Below are positions 33,570 to 41,709 of a stretch of 62,169 nucleotides of DNA, in pieces. Where the stretch lies: assembly GCA_002307215.1 (NCBI GenBank), contig DBTU01000056.1:1-62169 (forward strand), read 5' to 3'. The translations under genes were made by a program, and so were the position numbers. Under the pieces are notes generated by a model. The model did not search any database. It was not told where the DNA came from and saw only the letters and a program-made list of their open reading frames with translations. Positions within the stretch are counted from its first letter, which is position 1. Each line of letters opens with the position of its first letter. This stretch comes from Lachnoclostridium sp. UBA1308 (GTDB lineage Bacteria; Bacillota; Clostridia; Lachnospirales; Lachnospiraceae).

Positions 33570-34649
33570 TCATCTCTCCGTACAGCTGATGCAAGGATCG
33601 ATGGTGAGAATTAAAATCGGAACATCTGCAAGTGAGCAGCCCTTCAGGGTTTCAAGCAAAGCAGGAACATTGGCAAAGGTAGGGGTTCTTACTCTAACTC
33701 TGTCCAAATATTTTGTTCCGTTTGCTTTCGCATAATAAACTACCTCCCCGCGTGGCTGTTCAATTCTCATAAAATTTTCACCGGATGGATTACCGGTTAC
33801 CTTTACTTTAATGTCACCGTCCGGAATCAGTGAGATACACTGACGAATCAGATTAATTGCCTGGAACATTTCACCTATTCTGACCGCGGTTCTTGCATAA
33901 GAGTCACCGCCGTGATCAACAATTGGCTTAAAATCAAGCTTCCCGTATGCTGCATAGCCCTGAGATCTTAAGTCCATCTCAATTCCGCTGGCTCTGGCCA
34001 TAGGTCCTACCGCACCGAGGTCAAAAGCAAGCTGTTTTGACAGAACTCCGACTCCCTTGGTACGTAGCTTCACAGTGGTGTCACCTATGAATACCTTGGC
34101 TGCTTCCTCTAATTCATTCTCCACGTCCGTTAATATTTTCTTGATCTTTTCCAGAGTTTCAAAGCTGATATCCTTTCTTACTCCACCGATATCACAGACT
34201 GAAAATATTACTCTTCCACCTGTGGTCTCTTCAAAAATATCAAGCACCTGTTCTCTGATCTTCCATGACTGCATAAATAAACTCTCAAAGCCAAACCCGT
34301 CCGCAAGCAGACCAAGCCATAGCAAATGACTGTGAAGACGCGACAATTCTGCCCAGATGGTTCGAAGGAACTCAGCACGCTCCGGTACTTTCACATCCAT
34401 AATGTTCTCTATCGCCATACAATATCCCATGCCATGCATAAAGGAACAGATTCCACATATTCTTTCCGCTACATAGGTATATTGCTGATAATCCTTTTTT
34501 TCAACCAGCTTTTCCAAACCTCTGTGAATATATCCAATTCTTGGTATCGCCTCTACAACAATCTCATCTTCCAGTACCAGATCCAGATGAATCGGCTCCG
34601 GAAGCACCGGGTGCTGAGGTCCAAACGGTACAATAGTCCTATTTCCCAT
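33570..34649 (-). CDS. echE: Ech [NiFe] hydrogenase large subunit (EchE)
   Basis: The 359-residue protein resembles NuoD. Nickel-ligand motifs are RICGICSFMHGMGY near residue 63 and DPCISCTER at the very C-terminus. FGPQHPVLPEPIHLDLVLE is the family start. The protein ends four residues after the last CxxC, so there is no C-terminal peptide to be removed by a maturation protease. It forms the catalytic Ni-Fe centre for proton reduction or H2 oxidation with ferredoxin. It overlaps echD by 11 bases. Confidence 0.94.
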   Translation of the reverse strand: MGNRTIVPFGPQHPVLPEPIHLDLVLEDEIVVEAIPRIGYIHRGLEKLVEKKDYQQYTYVAERICGICSFMHGMGYCMAIENIMDVKVPERAEFLRTIWAELSRLHSHLLWLGLLADGFGFESLFMQSWKIREQVLDIFEETTGGRVIFSVCDIGGVRKDISFETLEKIKKILTDVENELEEAAKVFIGDTTVKLRTKGVGVLSKQLAFDLGAVGPMARASGIEMDLRSQGYAAYGKLDFKPIVDHGGDSYARTAVRIGEMFQAINLIRQCISLIPDGDIKVKVTGNPSGENFMRIEQPRGEVVYYAKANGTKYLDRVRVRTPTFANVPALLETLKGCSLADVPILILTIDPCISCTER

Positions 34650-35007
34650 GTTTTACCTCCAATTCACTTGATTTCATATGAAACGGCGTCTTTACAGGTA
34701 TCTTATATAAAGTATTGTTAAAATCAATCGATATATTTTTTATGTTGGCACCAAAAAGTTCCTTAATCTCGTTTTCATATAAAAAAGCATACGGATATAA
34801 AGCGCTTATGCTGGATACCTCGGTCTCAGTATCAACCTCAAAGCGAAAATTCAGCAACTCATAATCCTTATCAAAGGAATAAGTTAATTCAAGACCCTCC
34901 TTGCTGGAACAGGTAATCGCTACCAGTCGATAGCCTTCATTTTTTACTTTCAGAACTTCCGTCAATAAATCATTTATCTTAATTTCCTTTAAAATCTGCT
35001 GGCCCAT
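34639..35007 (-). CDS. echD: Ech hydrogenase subunit D (NuoC-like)
   Basis: About 122 residues. ELTYSFDKDYELLNFRFEV and SALYPYAFLYENEIKELFGA match the NuoC/30-kDa subunit signature (the final ENEIKELFG). It has no cofactor and supports the large subunit. I chose the ATG at 35007 because GGAGG lies five bases before it, rather than the upstream start at 35064. Confidence 0.88.
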   Translation of the reverse strand: MGQQILKEIKINDLLTEVLKVKNEGYRLVAITCSSKEGLELTYSFDKDYELLNFRFEVDTETEVSSISALYPYAFLYENEIKELFGANIKNISIDFNNTLYKIPVKTPFHMKSSELEVKHGK

Positions 35008-35066
35008 TCTAACCTCCATTCTACCATTTTCAGGCAGTTTAATGATGATTCGATCTAGATTCAATT

Positions 35067-35510
35067 TTAATTTTGTTTAGCTTTGTGTTTCAGAGCTTTA
35101 TGCTTCTCATCAAGAGCTGAGAGTCCCAATACTACACCATCAATAATTGATTCCGGTCTTGCAGCACATCCGGGTACATATACATCAACTGGAAGAACTT
35201 TATCAACACCACCCACAACATTATAGCACTCAGCAAATATTCCACCTGAGGTAGCACATATTCCGATTGCAACAACTACCTTCGGTTCTGCCATCTGCTC
35301 ATATAGCTGTTTCACTACGGGTATATTCTGCTCATTTACACTGCCTGTTATTAGTAAAATATCGGCATGTTTCGGATTACCTGTATTAATGATTCCAAAC
35401 CTTTCCACATCATATAATGGTGTCAGGCATGCAAGCACTTCAATATCACAGCCATTACAACTGGAACCGTCATAATGTAATATCCATGGTGATTTCTTTA
35501 CGCTTTTCAT
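35067..35510 (-). CDS. echC: Ech hydrogenase small subunit (EchC, NuoB-like)
   Basis: About 147 residues with the proximal 4Fe-4S ligands in SCNGCDIEVLA, near ICATSGGIFAEC and in VPGCAARPESIIDGV, as in NuoB and group 4 hydrogenase small subunits. I chose the ATG at 35510 (MKSVKKSPW) because ATGGAGG precedes it; the upstream ATG is part of that ribosome site. It passes electrons between EchF and EchE. Confidence 0.93.
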   Translation of the reverse strand: MKSVKKSPWILHYDGSSCNGCDIEVLACLTPLYDVERFGIINTGNPKHADILLITGSVNEQNIPVVKQLYEQMAEPKVVVAIGICATSGGIFAECYNVVGGVDKVLPVDVYVPGCAARPESIIDGVVLGLSALDEKHKALKHKAKQN

Positions 35511-35555
35511 TATTACCTCCATTTACTGTATCTATCATCATATTATTATAAATTG

Positions 35556-36416
35556 CTATCTGAAATATGATAAAATAATAAGATTAACTGTGCCCAAAAC
35601 TCCTGTCACGATCCATGCCGAATTTAATGCCTGTTGCCATTTCACACGTGCTTCCGAGTTATCAATGATAATCTCAAAGAAATATACGATGAGACAGGCC
35701 ATTACAGCAAAAAGATGACTAAGCGGCATTGCAAAAGCAAAAAATACATAAACAAGCGCAAGTGAAATAATCACCTCATACCAATGAGTAACTTCAATAA
35801 CGGCCAAATCCTTGCCTGAATATTCTGTTGTAATACCCTTGACAATTTCCTGATGTCCATGATGGGACATACTGAGATCAAAGGGTGACTTTCTTAATTT
35901 AAAGGTTAATATAAAAACCAATCCAATGAAAACTCCCGGCAAATAGATAATGGCCGGTAATTTCGATGAAATTATGTCACGAATAAAAAAGCTACTGTTG
36001 GTATAATATAAACCGACACAGGTAAGTAAAACCATTGGCTCATATGCCATAATCTGTAATAATTCTCTTTCCGAACCAATTGTACTGTAGGGCGAATTTG
36101 ATGCATAACCGCCAAGCACAAAGAATACCGAACCAAGTGTAAGTGCAAATATTGCAAGCAAGATATCTCCGCCGGATAAAAGAATTACTGCGGTAAATAC
36201 TGCAAATACAAGAGCTGCATATACGAAAAACCGGTGCATCGTGTTAACCTGCATGGATTCCTTATTCATAAGCTTGATAACATCATAAAAGGGCTGAAGA
36301 AGCGGAGGCCCCTGTCTTCCCTGCATTCTTGCTGTAATAATACGGTCCAGACCGGTCAGTAATCCGCCAGCTAAAGGTGTTAAAATAACAATTGCTAAAG
36401 TGATTAATAATGTCAT
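35556..36416 (-). CDS. echB: Ech hydrogenase membrane subunit B (NuoH-like)
   Basis: 286 residues with about eight membrane segments. GLDRIITARMQGRQGPPLLQ is the NuoH/EchB signature and KLRKSPFDLSMSHHGHQEIV the second conserved loop. It anchors the peripheral arm and takes part in ion translocation. The ATG overlaps the echA stop. Confidence 0.93.
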   Translation of the reverse strand: MTLLITLAIVILTPLAGGLLTGLDRIITARMQGRQGPPLLQPFYDVIKLMNKESMQVNTMHRFFVYAALVFAVFTAVILLSGGDILLAIFALTLGSVFFVLGGYASNSPYSTIGSERELLQIMAYEPMVLLTCVGLYYTNSSFFIRDIISSKLPAIIYLPGVFIGLVFILTFKLRKSPFDLSMSHHGHQEIVKGITTEYSGKDLAVIEVTHWYEVIISLALVYVFFAFAMPLSHLFAVMACLIVYFFEIIIDNSEARVKWQQALNSAWIVTGVLGTVNLIILSYFR

Positions 36417-38323
36417 TACGTCAACCCCCCAATAAGTAAAATCACACCAACTACAAGAATCGCTACTGCAATTATATCACTCCAGAAGGACAACCGTTTT
36501 ATTCCGAAATAACTCTCCATATACCAGTTACGAAGCTCTACCTTACGCGTCGTTCCGATTGCGCCATGGAAGGATTCATTATCACCGGTGTTTTCTCCCG
36601 CCATATAGATAGGAGCAATTCTGCGCTTATCCCATCTGTGAATCGGGATAAAACCAATTGGCAATATGATTAACATACTTAGCATATAAAGCATCAGTTT
36701 CACGTCTCCCGCATTGATCGGATAAATGGCATCTTTTCCGAATACAGCGGTTAGATAAGGTATTAACGCATATTTTGATACAAGCGGAAAACCAAAGCAG
36801 GAAACAACAACCAAAATAGCTAATATAATAATTGGAAGTTCTTCGTCCAGATGAAATTTATGTTTGGTTTGATCTTTTGCATTCGCCTTGGATACCAGCT
36901 TACCCATCCATTTCGTCCAATAGAACAATGTCGCCGCACTGCCATAAGCCAGAATTATTACTGTAACAATATTATCTGAATCAATAAATGCCTTCATAGC
37001 AACCCATTTTGATATCAACATACCAAAAGGAGCAAGGAACATTCCGGCAATACCAATCAACATAAAGAATGCCAGTTTCTTGGAAACGCCGAGTAAAACA
37101 TCCATATTCTCTACATCCCTGCTTCCTATCTGATGCTCTGCGGAACCAACGGAGATAAATAATAAGGATTTTGATACTGCATGAAATATAATTAAAAGTA
37201 TCGCCGCCCACAGTGATTCCTGCGTTCCGACACTTGCACAGATAACGATAAGTCCCAGATTAGCAATTGTTGAGTACGCCAATATCTTCTTAGCGTCGCT
37301 CTGAGAGATTGCCATAAGTGAGCATGCCAGGAAGGTAACCCCTCCGACAAGTGTAACAATTCTTCCGACCGAGCTGTCACCAAGTAGCGGAGCGAGACGG
37401 ATGATAAGATAAACTCCTGCCTTAACCATGGTTGCGGAGTGGAGTAACGCTGAAGTAGGCGTAGGGGCAACCATTGCTCCTAACAGCCATGAGGAAAATG
37501 GAAGCTGTGCCGACTTGGTAAGTGCGGCTAAGGCTAATAAGAAAACAGGTATCATAACGATAGCTCCCGGCTTCATCGCAATAAATGCGGATAATTCCAG
37601 AGTATCATACTTCATACCGATGAATACAATAGCGGCTGCAAATGCAATACCTCCGCCCAGATTAATGACAAGGGCACGAAAGGCATTATTGTTCGCTTCC
37701 TTGGTCTGTGTGTATCCGATAAGTAAAAATGAACAGAGTGTTGTAAGTTCCCAGCAGAAATACAGCCAAGTAAGGTTATTACTCAACACAAGGCCGAACA
37801 TAGCCGATAGGAATAAGAAAAGGATCGCAAAGAAAAAGCTCTTTCTGTCCTTATAATTACTGTGATGGATATGATACCATTTCATATATCCGACAGCGTA
37901 CAGACAGATAAGGCTTCCGACGATACCGACAACAAGAACCATGATTGCAGAAAGCTTATCAAAAACGATTCCTGTTCCGACCTCTATGCCATTTTTTTGA
38001 GTGAATTCAAACCACAAAATCAATGTGGTCTGCATGAATGAAAAAATTGAAACCAAGTACTTCTTGTTTTTAATACCTGCGGAAATGATATATGCCGCTA
38101 CCAAAATCTCAATCACCATGATACAAGCATCAATCGCCGTCTCATGTGAGTAGGTATAGGTAATCCCGTCATTAAAATACAAAAATACAACCGCCAATGT
38201 TAATATAGCGGTTATTACAGCACTTAGCCTTACCATAACGTTTCTGACATTGTCATTCTTGGTAATGAATATTATCAATGCTGCAACGAATGGGAATAAA
38301 ATTAATAAGGATATTGCGTTCAT
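36416..38323 (-). CDS. echA: Ech hydrogenase membrane subunit A (NuoL/antiporter-like)
   Basis: 635 residues with about 15 membrane segments, homologous to NuoL and Mrp antiporter subunits. Conserved signs are WELTTLCSFLLIGYT, ALTKSAQLPFSSWLLGAM (the transmembrane Lys), PTPTSALLHSATMVKAGVYL and FHAVSKSLLFISVG. It pumps H+ or Na+ coupled to ferredoxin oxidation. It is the first gene of the cluster, with AAGGTGA before the ATG. The promoter must lie in the upstream 490-base gap. Confidence 0.94.
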   Translation of the reverse strand: MNAISLLILFPFVAALIIFITKNDNVRNVMVRLSAVITAILTLAVVFLYFNDGITYTYSHETAIDACIMVIEILVAAYIISAGIKNKKYLVSIFSFMQTTLILWFEFTQKNGIEVGTGIVFDKLSAIMVLVVGIVGSLICLYAVGYMKWYHIHHSNYKDRKSFFFAILFLFLSAMFGLVLSNNLTWLYFCWELTTLCSFLLIGYTQTKEANNNAFRALVINLGGGIAFAAAIVFIGMKYDTLELSAFIAMKPGAIVMIPVFLLALAALTKSAQLPFSSWLLGAMVAPTPTSALLHSATMVKAGVYLIIRLAPLLGDSSVGRIVTLVGGVTFLACSLMAISQSDAKKILAYSTIANLGLIVICASVGTQESLWAAILLIIFHAVSKSLLFISVGSAEHQIGSRDVENMDVLLGVSKKLAFFMLIGIAGMFLAPFGMLISKWVAMKAFIDSDNIVTVIILAYGSAATLFYWTKWMGKLVSKANAKDQTKHKFHLDEELPIIILAILVVVSCFGFPLVSKYALIPYLTAVFGKDAIYPINAGDVKLMLYMLSMLIILPIGFIPIHRWDKRRIAPIYMAGENTGDNESFHGAIGTTRKVELRNWYMESYFGIKRLSFWSDIIAVAILVVGVILLIGGLT

Positions 38324-38712
38324 AATCTCGTCACCTTGTCTAAGTTTTTTATTGTTTTTACTTTGTTACGACCAGCAAAAAAAAACCAATTAAGCTATTA
38401 GGTTATAACCAAAAGACACCCGTTGTGCATCATTGATCTTATTTATTATAACATTATCAGGTATGATGTCAACTATTGATATTAAATAAACTATTATGAA
38501 TATATTGCTAATTTATTATAGATAATACAGTATTGCAAAGCAATAACAAGTAGAATTATACTCGTTTAACCATCAAATAATGGAAACATTAGAAAGCATA
38601 CACTCGAATGTCATATTTTACTTGAAAATCAAAGATAGTGGTTATATAATGTATAAAAACAGATACCGATAATACTATATTTAGGTTAATGTTACCTGAT
38701 TAGGTTTCTTTC
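38324..38712. other. Divergent intergenic region between echA and the serS leader
   Basis: A+T-rich, without genes. A 10-bp palindrome GGTTATAACC (38401-38410) lies about 80 bases upstream of echA and could be part of its control region. Several near-consensus AT hexamers occur, but I cannot fix a promoter. Confidence 0.4.
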
Positions 38713-38714
38713 AC

Positions 38715-38957
38715 GTATCGATGATTCCAGTGATGATAAAAGCTACGATTTATTTATTTCTTCAGAGAGCCGGTGGATGGTGTGAACCGGTGAAAGGATA
38801 AATCTTTCCACTTTTGGAGCTGTCTGTGATGAACAGAAGGTTCGTACCCTCTATCGTACCGTTGAGTGGCCAGGGAAAAGAACCTGACAATTTGGGTGGC
38901 AACGCGGATTCCTTTCGTCCCATGTTTTTATTGTATGTGGGCTGGAGGGATTTTTTA
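38715..38957 (+). promoter_or_regulatory. T-box riboswitch of serS
   Basis: AGAGAGCCGG, then GGATGGTGTGAACCGG (38764-38790), is the distal stem I signature. A candidate serine specifier UCC followed by A lies at 38807-38809. The T-box AATTTGGGTGGCAACGCGG is at 38889-38907, and a terminator stem ending in GGGCTGGAGGGA with a run of six T is at 38910-38957. Uncharged tRNA-Ser should pair with the T-box and allow read-through into serS. The T-box sequence is unmistakable; the specifier is inferred. Confidence 0.92.
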
Positions 38958-39021
38958 TTGTATCTCTACAACTCACTAAGTTACTGCCGTCAAAGATGGC
39001 GGAATGGAGGAAATAGTTTAT

Positions 39022-39063
39022 ATGCGCAGAAAGCATGCGCAGGAATGGAGGAGAATATGTTAG
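39022..39063 (+). CDS. Possible 13-residue leader peptide overlapping the serS start
   Basis: ATG at 39022 with GGAGG 11 bases upstream opens MRRKHAQEWRRIC, and its stop TAG overlaps the first codons of serS. The segment also contains TGCGCAGAAAGCATGCGCA, a small hairpin. It could couple or tune serS initiation, but it may be chance. Confidence 0.3.
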   Translation: MRRKHAQEWRRIC

Positions 39064-40334
39064 ATTTAAAAATGGTAAGAGAGAATCCCGAGATCGTAAA
39101 GCAAAATATTCGTAACAAATTTCAGGAGAACAAGCTTCCCTTAGTTGACGAGGTAATTGCTCTGGACGCCCAAAGTAGGAATGCAAAACAGGAAGCCGAT
39201 AATTTAAGGTTTGAGAGAAATAAGATTTCAAAACAAATTGGTTCATTTATGGCGGCTGGCAAGAAAGAAGAAGCTGAAGAAATGAAGAAGCAGGTTACCG
39301 TCGATTCAGAGCGGCTTGCTGAGCTTGAAGCACTTGAGATGGAACTTGATGAAAAAATCAAAAAGATTATGATGATAATACCTAATATCATCGATCCCAG
39401 TGTTCCGATTGGCAAAGATGACAGTGAAAATGTTGAAGTACAACAATACGGTGATCCGTTTGTTCCTGCTTTTGACATACCCTATCACACAGAAATCATG
39501 GAGAAATTCAGCGGAATCGACCTTGACAGTGCAAGAAAGGTTGCCGGCAACGGGTTTTATTATCTACTGGGTGATATTGCAAGACTGCACTCTTCCATCA
39601 TCTCCTATGCCAGGGATTTCATGATAAACCGCGGCTTTACTTATTGCATCCCTCCTTTTATGATCCGTAGTGAAGTCGTTACGGGTGTTATGAGCTTCGC
39701 TGAAATGGATGCCATGATGTATAAGATTGAGGGTGAAGATTTATACCTGATCGGAACCAGCGAGCATTCCATGATTGGTAAGTTCATCGATAATATTATA
39801 CCGTCCGAATCCTTACCGCAGGCGTTGACCAGTTACTCTCCGTGTTTTCGTAAGGAAAAGGGAGCCCACGGTCTGGAAGAAAGAGGCGTTTACCGCATCC
39901 ATCAGTTCGAAAAGCAGGAAATGATTGTTGTATGTAAACCGGAGGATAGCAAGCAATGGTTTGATAAGCTTTGGCAGAATACGGTGGATTTATTTCGTAC
40001 TCTTGATATTCCTGTCAGAACTCTGGAATGTTGTTCCGGAGACCTTGCTGATCTCAAGGTGAAATCCTTTGATGTCGAGGCATGGTCACCCAGGCAGAAG
40101 AAATATTTTGAAGTGGGTAGCTGCTCTAATTTAGGTGATGCCCAAGCACGCCGTTTAAAAATCCGCGTTGTAGGTGAAGATGGTAAGTACTTCGCTCACA
40201 CCCTAAATAACACCGTAGTAGCACCTCCGAGAATGCTGATTGCCTTTTTAGAGAACAACTTGAATGCAGACGGTACTGTTAATATTCCAACTGCTCTTCA
40301 GCCTTATATGGGTGGTCAGACAATTATTAAGTAG
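39057..40334 (+). CDS. serS: Seryl-tRNA synthetase
   Basis: The 425-residue class II synthetase starts MLDLKMVRENPEIVKQNIRN, then the N-terminal coiled-coil tRNA-binding arm (about residues 30-100). Motif 2 is CFRKEKGAHGLEERGVYRIHQFEK, with TSEHSMIG before it, and motif 3 lies near NNTVVAPPRMLIAFLEN. It charges tRNA-Ser in the cytoplasm. I chose the ATG at 39057 because GGAGGAG lies just upstream and the protein then begins as in the family; the open frame extends into the T-box leader. Expression is governed by the T-box. Confidence 0.96.
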   Translation: MLDLKMVRENPEIVKQNIRNKFQENKLPLVDEVIALDAQSRNAKQEADNLRFERNKISKQIGSFMAAGKKEEAEEMKKQVTVDSERLAELEALEMELDEKIKKIMMIIPNIIDPSVPIGKDDSENVEVQQYGDPFVPAFDIPYHTEIMEKFSGIDLDSARKVAGNGFYYLLGDIARLHSSIISYARDFMINRGFTYCIPPFMIRSEVVTGVMSFAEMDAMMYKIEGEDLYLIGTSEHSMIGKFIDNIIPSESLPQALTSYSPCFRKEKGAHGLEERGVYRIHQFEKQEMIVVCKPEDSKQWFDKLWQNTVDLFRTLDIPVRTLECCSGDLADLKVKSFDVEAWSPRQKKYFEVGSCSNLGDAQARRLKIRVVGEDGKYFAHTLNNTVVAPPRMLIAFLENNLNADGTVNIPTALQPYMGGQTIIK

Positions 40335-40354
40335 AATTATTATTAAAGACAAAT

Positions 40355-40397
40355 GGGCCTTCGCAAAATGTGGTATTTTGCGAAAGCCCGTTTTTTA
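40355..40397 (+). terminator. Intrinsic terminator of serS
   Basis: GGGCCTTCGCAAAAT and ATTTTGCGAAAGCCC form a stem with a five-base loop, followed by GTTTTTTATTT. Confidence 0.9.
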
Positions 40398-40481
40398 TTT
40401 GAACATTTAATTTCATAGCGCAGAATCTCTATCAACCTATTCTGTAAAAAGAGAATATACTAAAACTTTCCGGTTTTCGTA

Positions 40482-41672
40482 TTAATAATCTACAACAAAG
40501 CTATTGACTGCTGATGCAAGTACTAGACTGATGCCCGTTGATGTGTTTGCATCCGTTCCCTTCTTTCTGACATATACCGAACAGCCTTCCGGCGCAGTTG
40601 TGGCTGAAATGGTCAGTATAGCCGAAGACTTAACTGCTTTCCAGGACGCTTTTGCAAGATCAAAGTCATTATCAACTTTAAAGATAGCATATTCATAGAT
40701 ACATGTAGATGATGCTTTGTTAAATTGCAGTATCAGCTTTGAATTCATAGAATAATATGTTACATCTGTAGTACTGTCCCCAACGGTAGGTGCCGCTGTT
40801 TGAGCCGGTATTGTAAGTAATGTTGTTTTTGAATGCGGTGCTAATTTCGTAGATGTCTTACGTATTTTTACTGTAGTTTGAACCGCTCCATTCGCATATA
40901 ATACCTGTGGGGTAATATCCTCCAACCCCATGGCTGAGGAACATTCTATCCAGATATCTGAGTTGGAATCATAATATTCCATAGATGCGGTCGTATTCAA
41001 TGTTAATTTCGATGAATTCACTTTGACGACCGGTGCTGTTGACCAAGCCGTAATTGCTACCGTATCTGCTTTGGATGGACGCATCCCTACATTGTCAACA
41101 CCTGTTCCTATCACCTGTGGCAGACGTATTACAATGGAAGCTCCTTTCACCTTAAATTCATCAATGGTTTTCAGGAATGCCTGATAGGTGGTTGAGGACT
41201 CTTTCATATCAACGGTTTTCCAATTGTAATCAGATTGTTTTCTCCACTCAAAGGTATCCGATTCCTCAGCATTATTAAAGGTAAAATCTCCTTCTGCTTT
41301 GTCATAATCCACGCTAAAAGTGGTGTTCTGTACCGGTAACGTAATTGATTTTATGGTTTTGACAGCGTCTCCTTTAAAATACAAGGTTACCTCACTTGTA
41401 GTCGCTACCCAGGAGATGTCCATCAAATATGACTTTGTTGTGCTGTTATATACACCCTCCACCTCCGTCCAATTACTGTTATCTGTCGAATAATACACAA
41501 CGGAATTGCTATTATTATATACCTGTATTGTCAACAATTCATAATTGATCACTCCAAATGAGACAGCAGTAGCGGTATCCGCCTCTGTCTTGATAGCCGG
41601 AAGTAAACATAATACAAATACCGTAAGTAATAATATATATAATTTAATTTTAACTGTTTTTATCTGTTCCAT
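40482..41672 (-). CDS. Secreted Ig-like/beta-rich protein of unknown function (short paralogue)
   Basis: The 396-residue protein has a clear signal peptide (KIKLYILLLTVFVLCLLPAIKTEA). The mature part is Ser/Thr-rich and beta-type, with segments YYSTDNSNWTEVEG, MDISWVATTSEVTLYFKGD, FNNAEESDTFEWRKQ and VGMRPSKADTVAI. The same order of segments occurs in the 805-residue neighbour, so they are paralogues from tandem duplication. No sortase, SLH or choline-binding anchor is visible. I do not recognise a named family. It lies 37 bases downstream of the larger paralogue, probably in the same transcript. Confidence 0.7.
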   Translation of the reverse strand: MEQIKTVKIKLYILLLTVFVLCLLPAIKTEADTATAVSFGVINYELLTIQVYNNSNSVVYYSTDNSNWTEVEGVYNSTTKSYLMDISWVATTSEVTLYFKGDAVKTIKSITLPVQNTTFSVDYDKAEGDFTFNNAEESDTFEWRKQSDYNWKTVDMKESSTTYQAFLKTIDEFKVKGASIVIRLPQVIGTGVDNVGMRPSKADTVAITAWSTAPVVKVNSSKLTLNTTASMEYYDSNSDIWIECSSAMGLEDITPQVLYANGAVQTTVKIRKTSTKLAPHSKTTLLTIPAQTAAPTVGDSTTDVTYYSMNSKLILQFNKASSTCIYEYAIFKVDNDFDLAKASWKAVKSSAILTISATTAPEGCSVYVRKKGTDANTSTGISLVLASAVNSFVVDY

Positions 41673-41709
41673 TCACTTAATCCCTCCGATTCGGTAATAT
41701 TGTCCGTTA

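Noticed and set aside
38814..39056. N-terminal extension of seryl-tRNA synthetase
   Set aside because: The open frame there is the T-box leader. A good ribosome site and the family start are at 39057.
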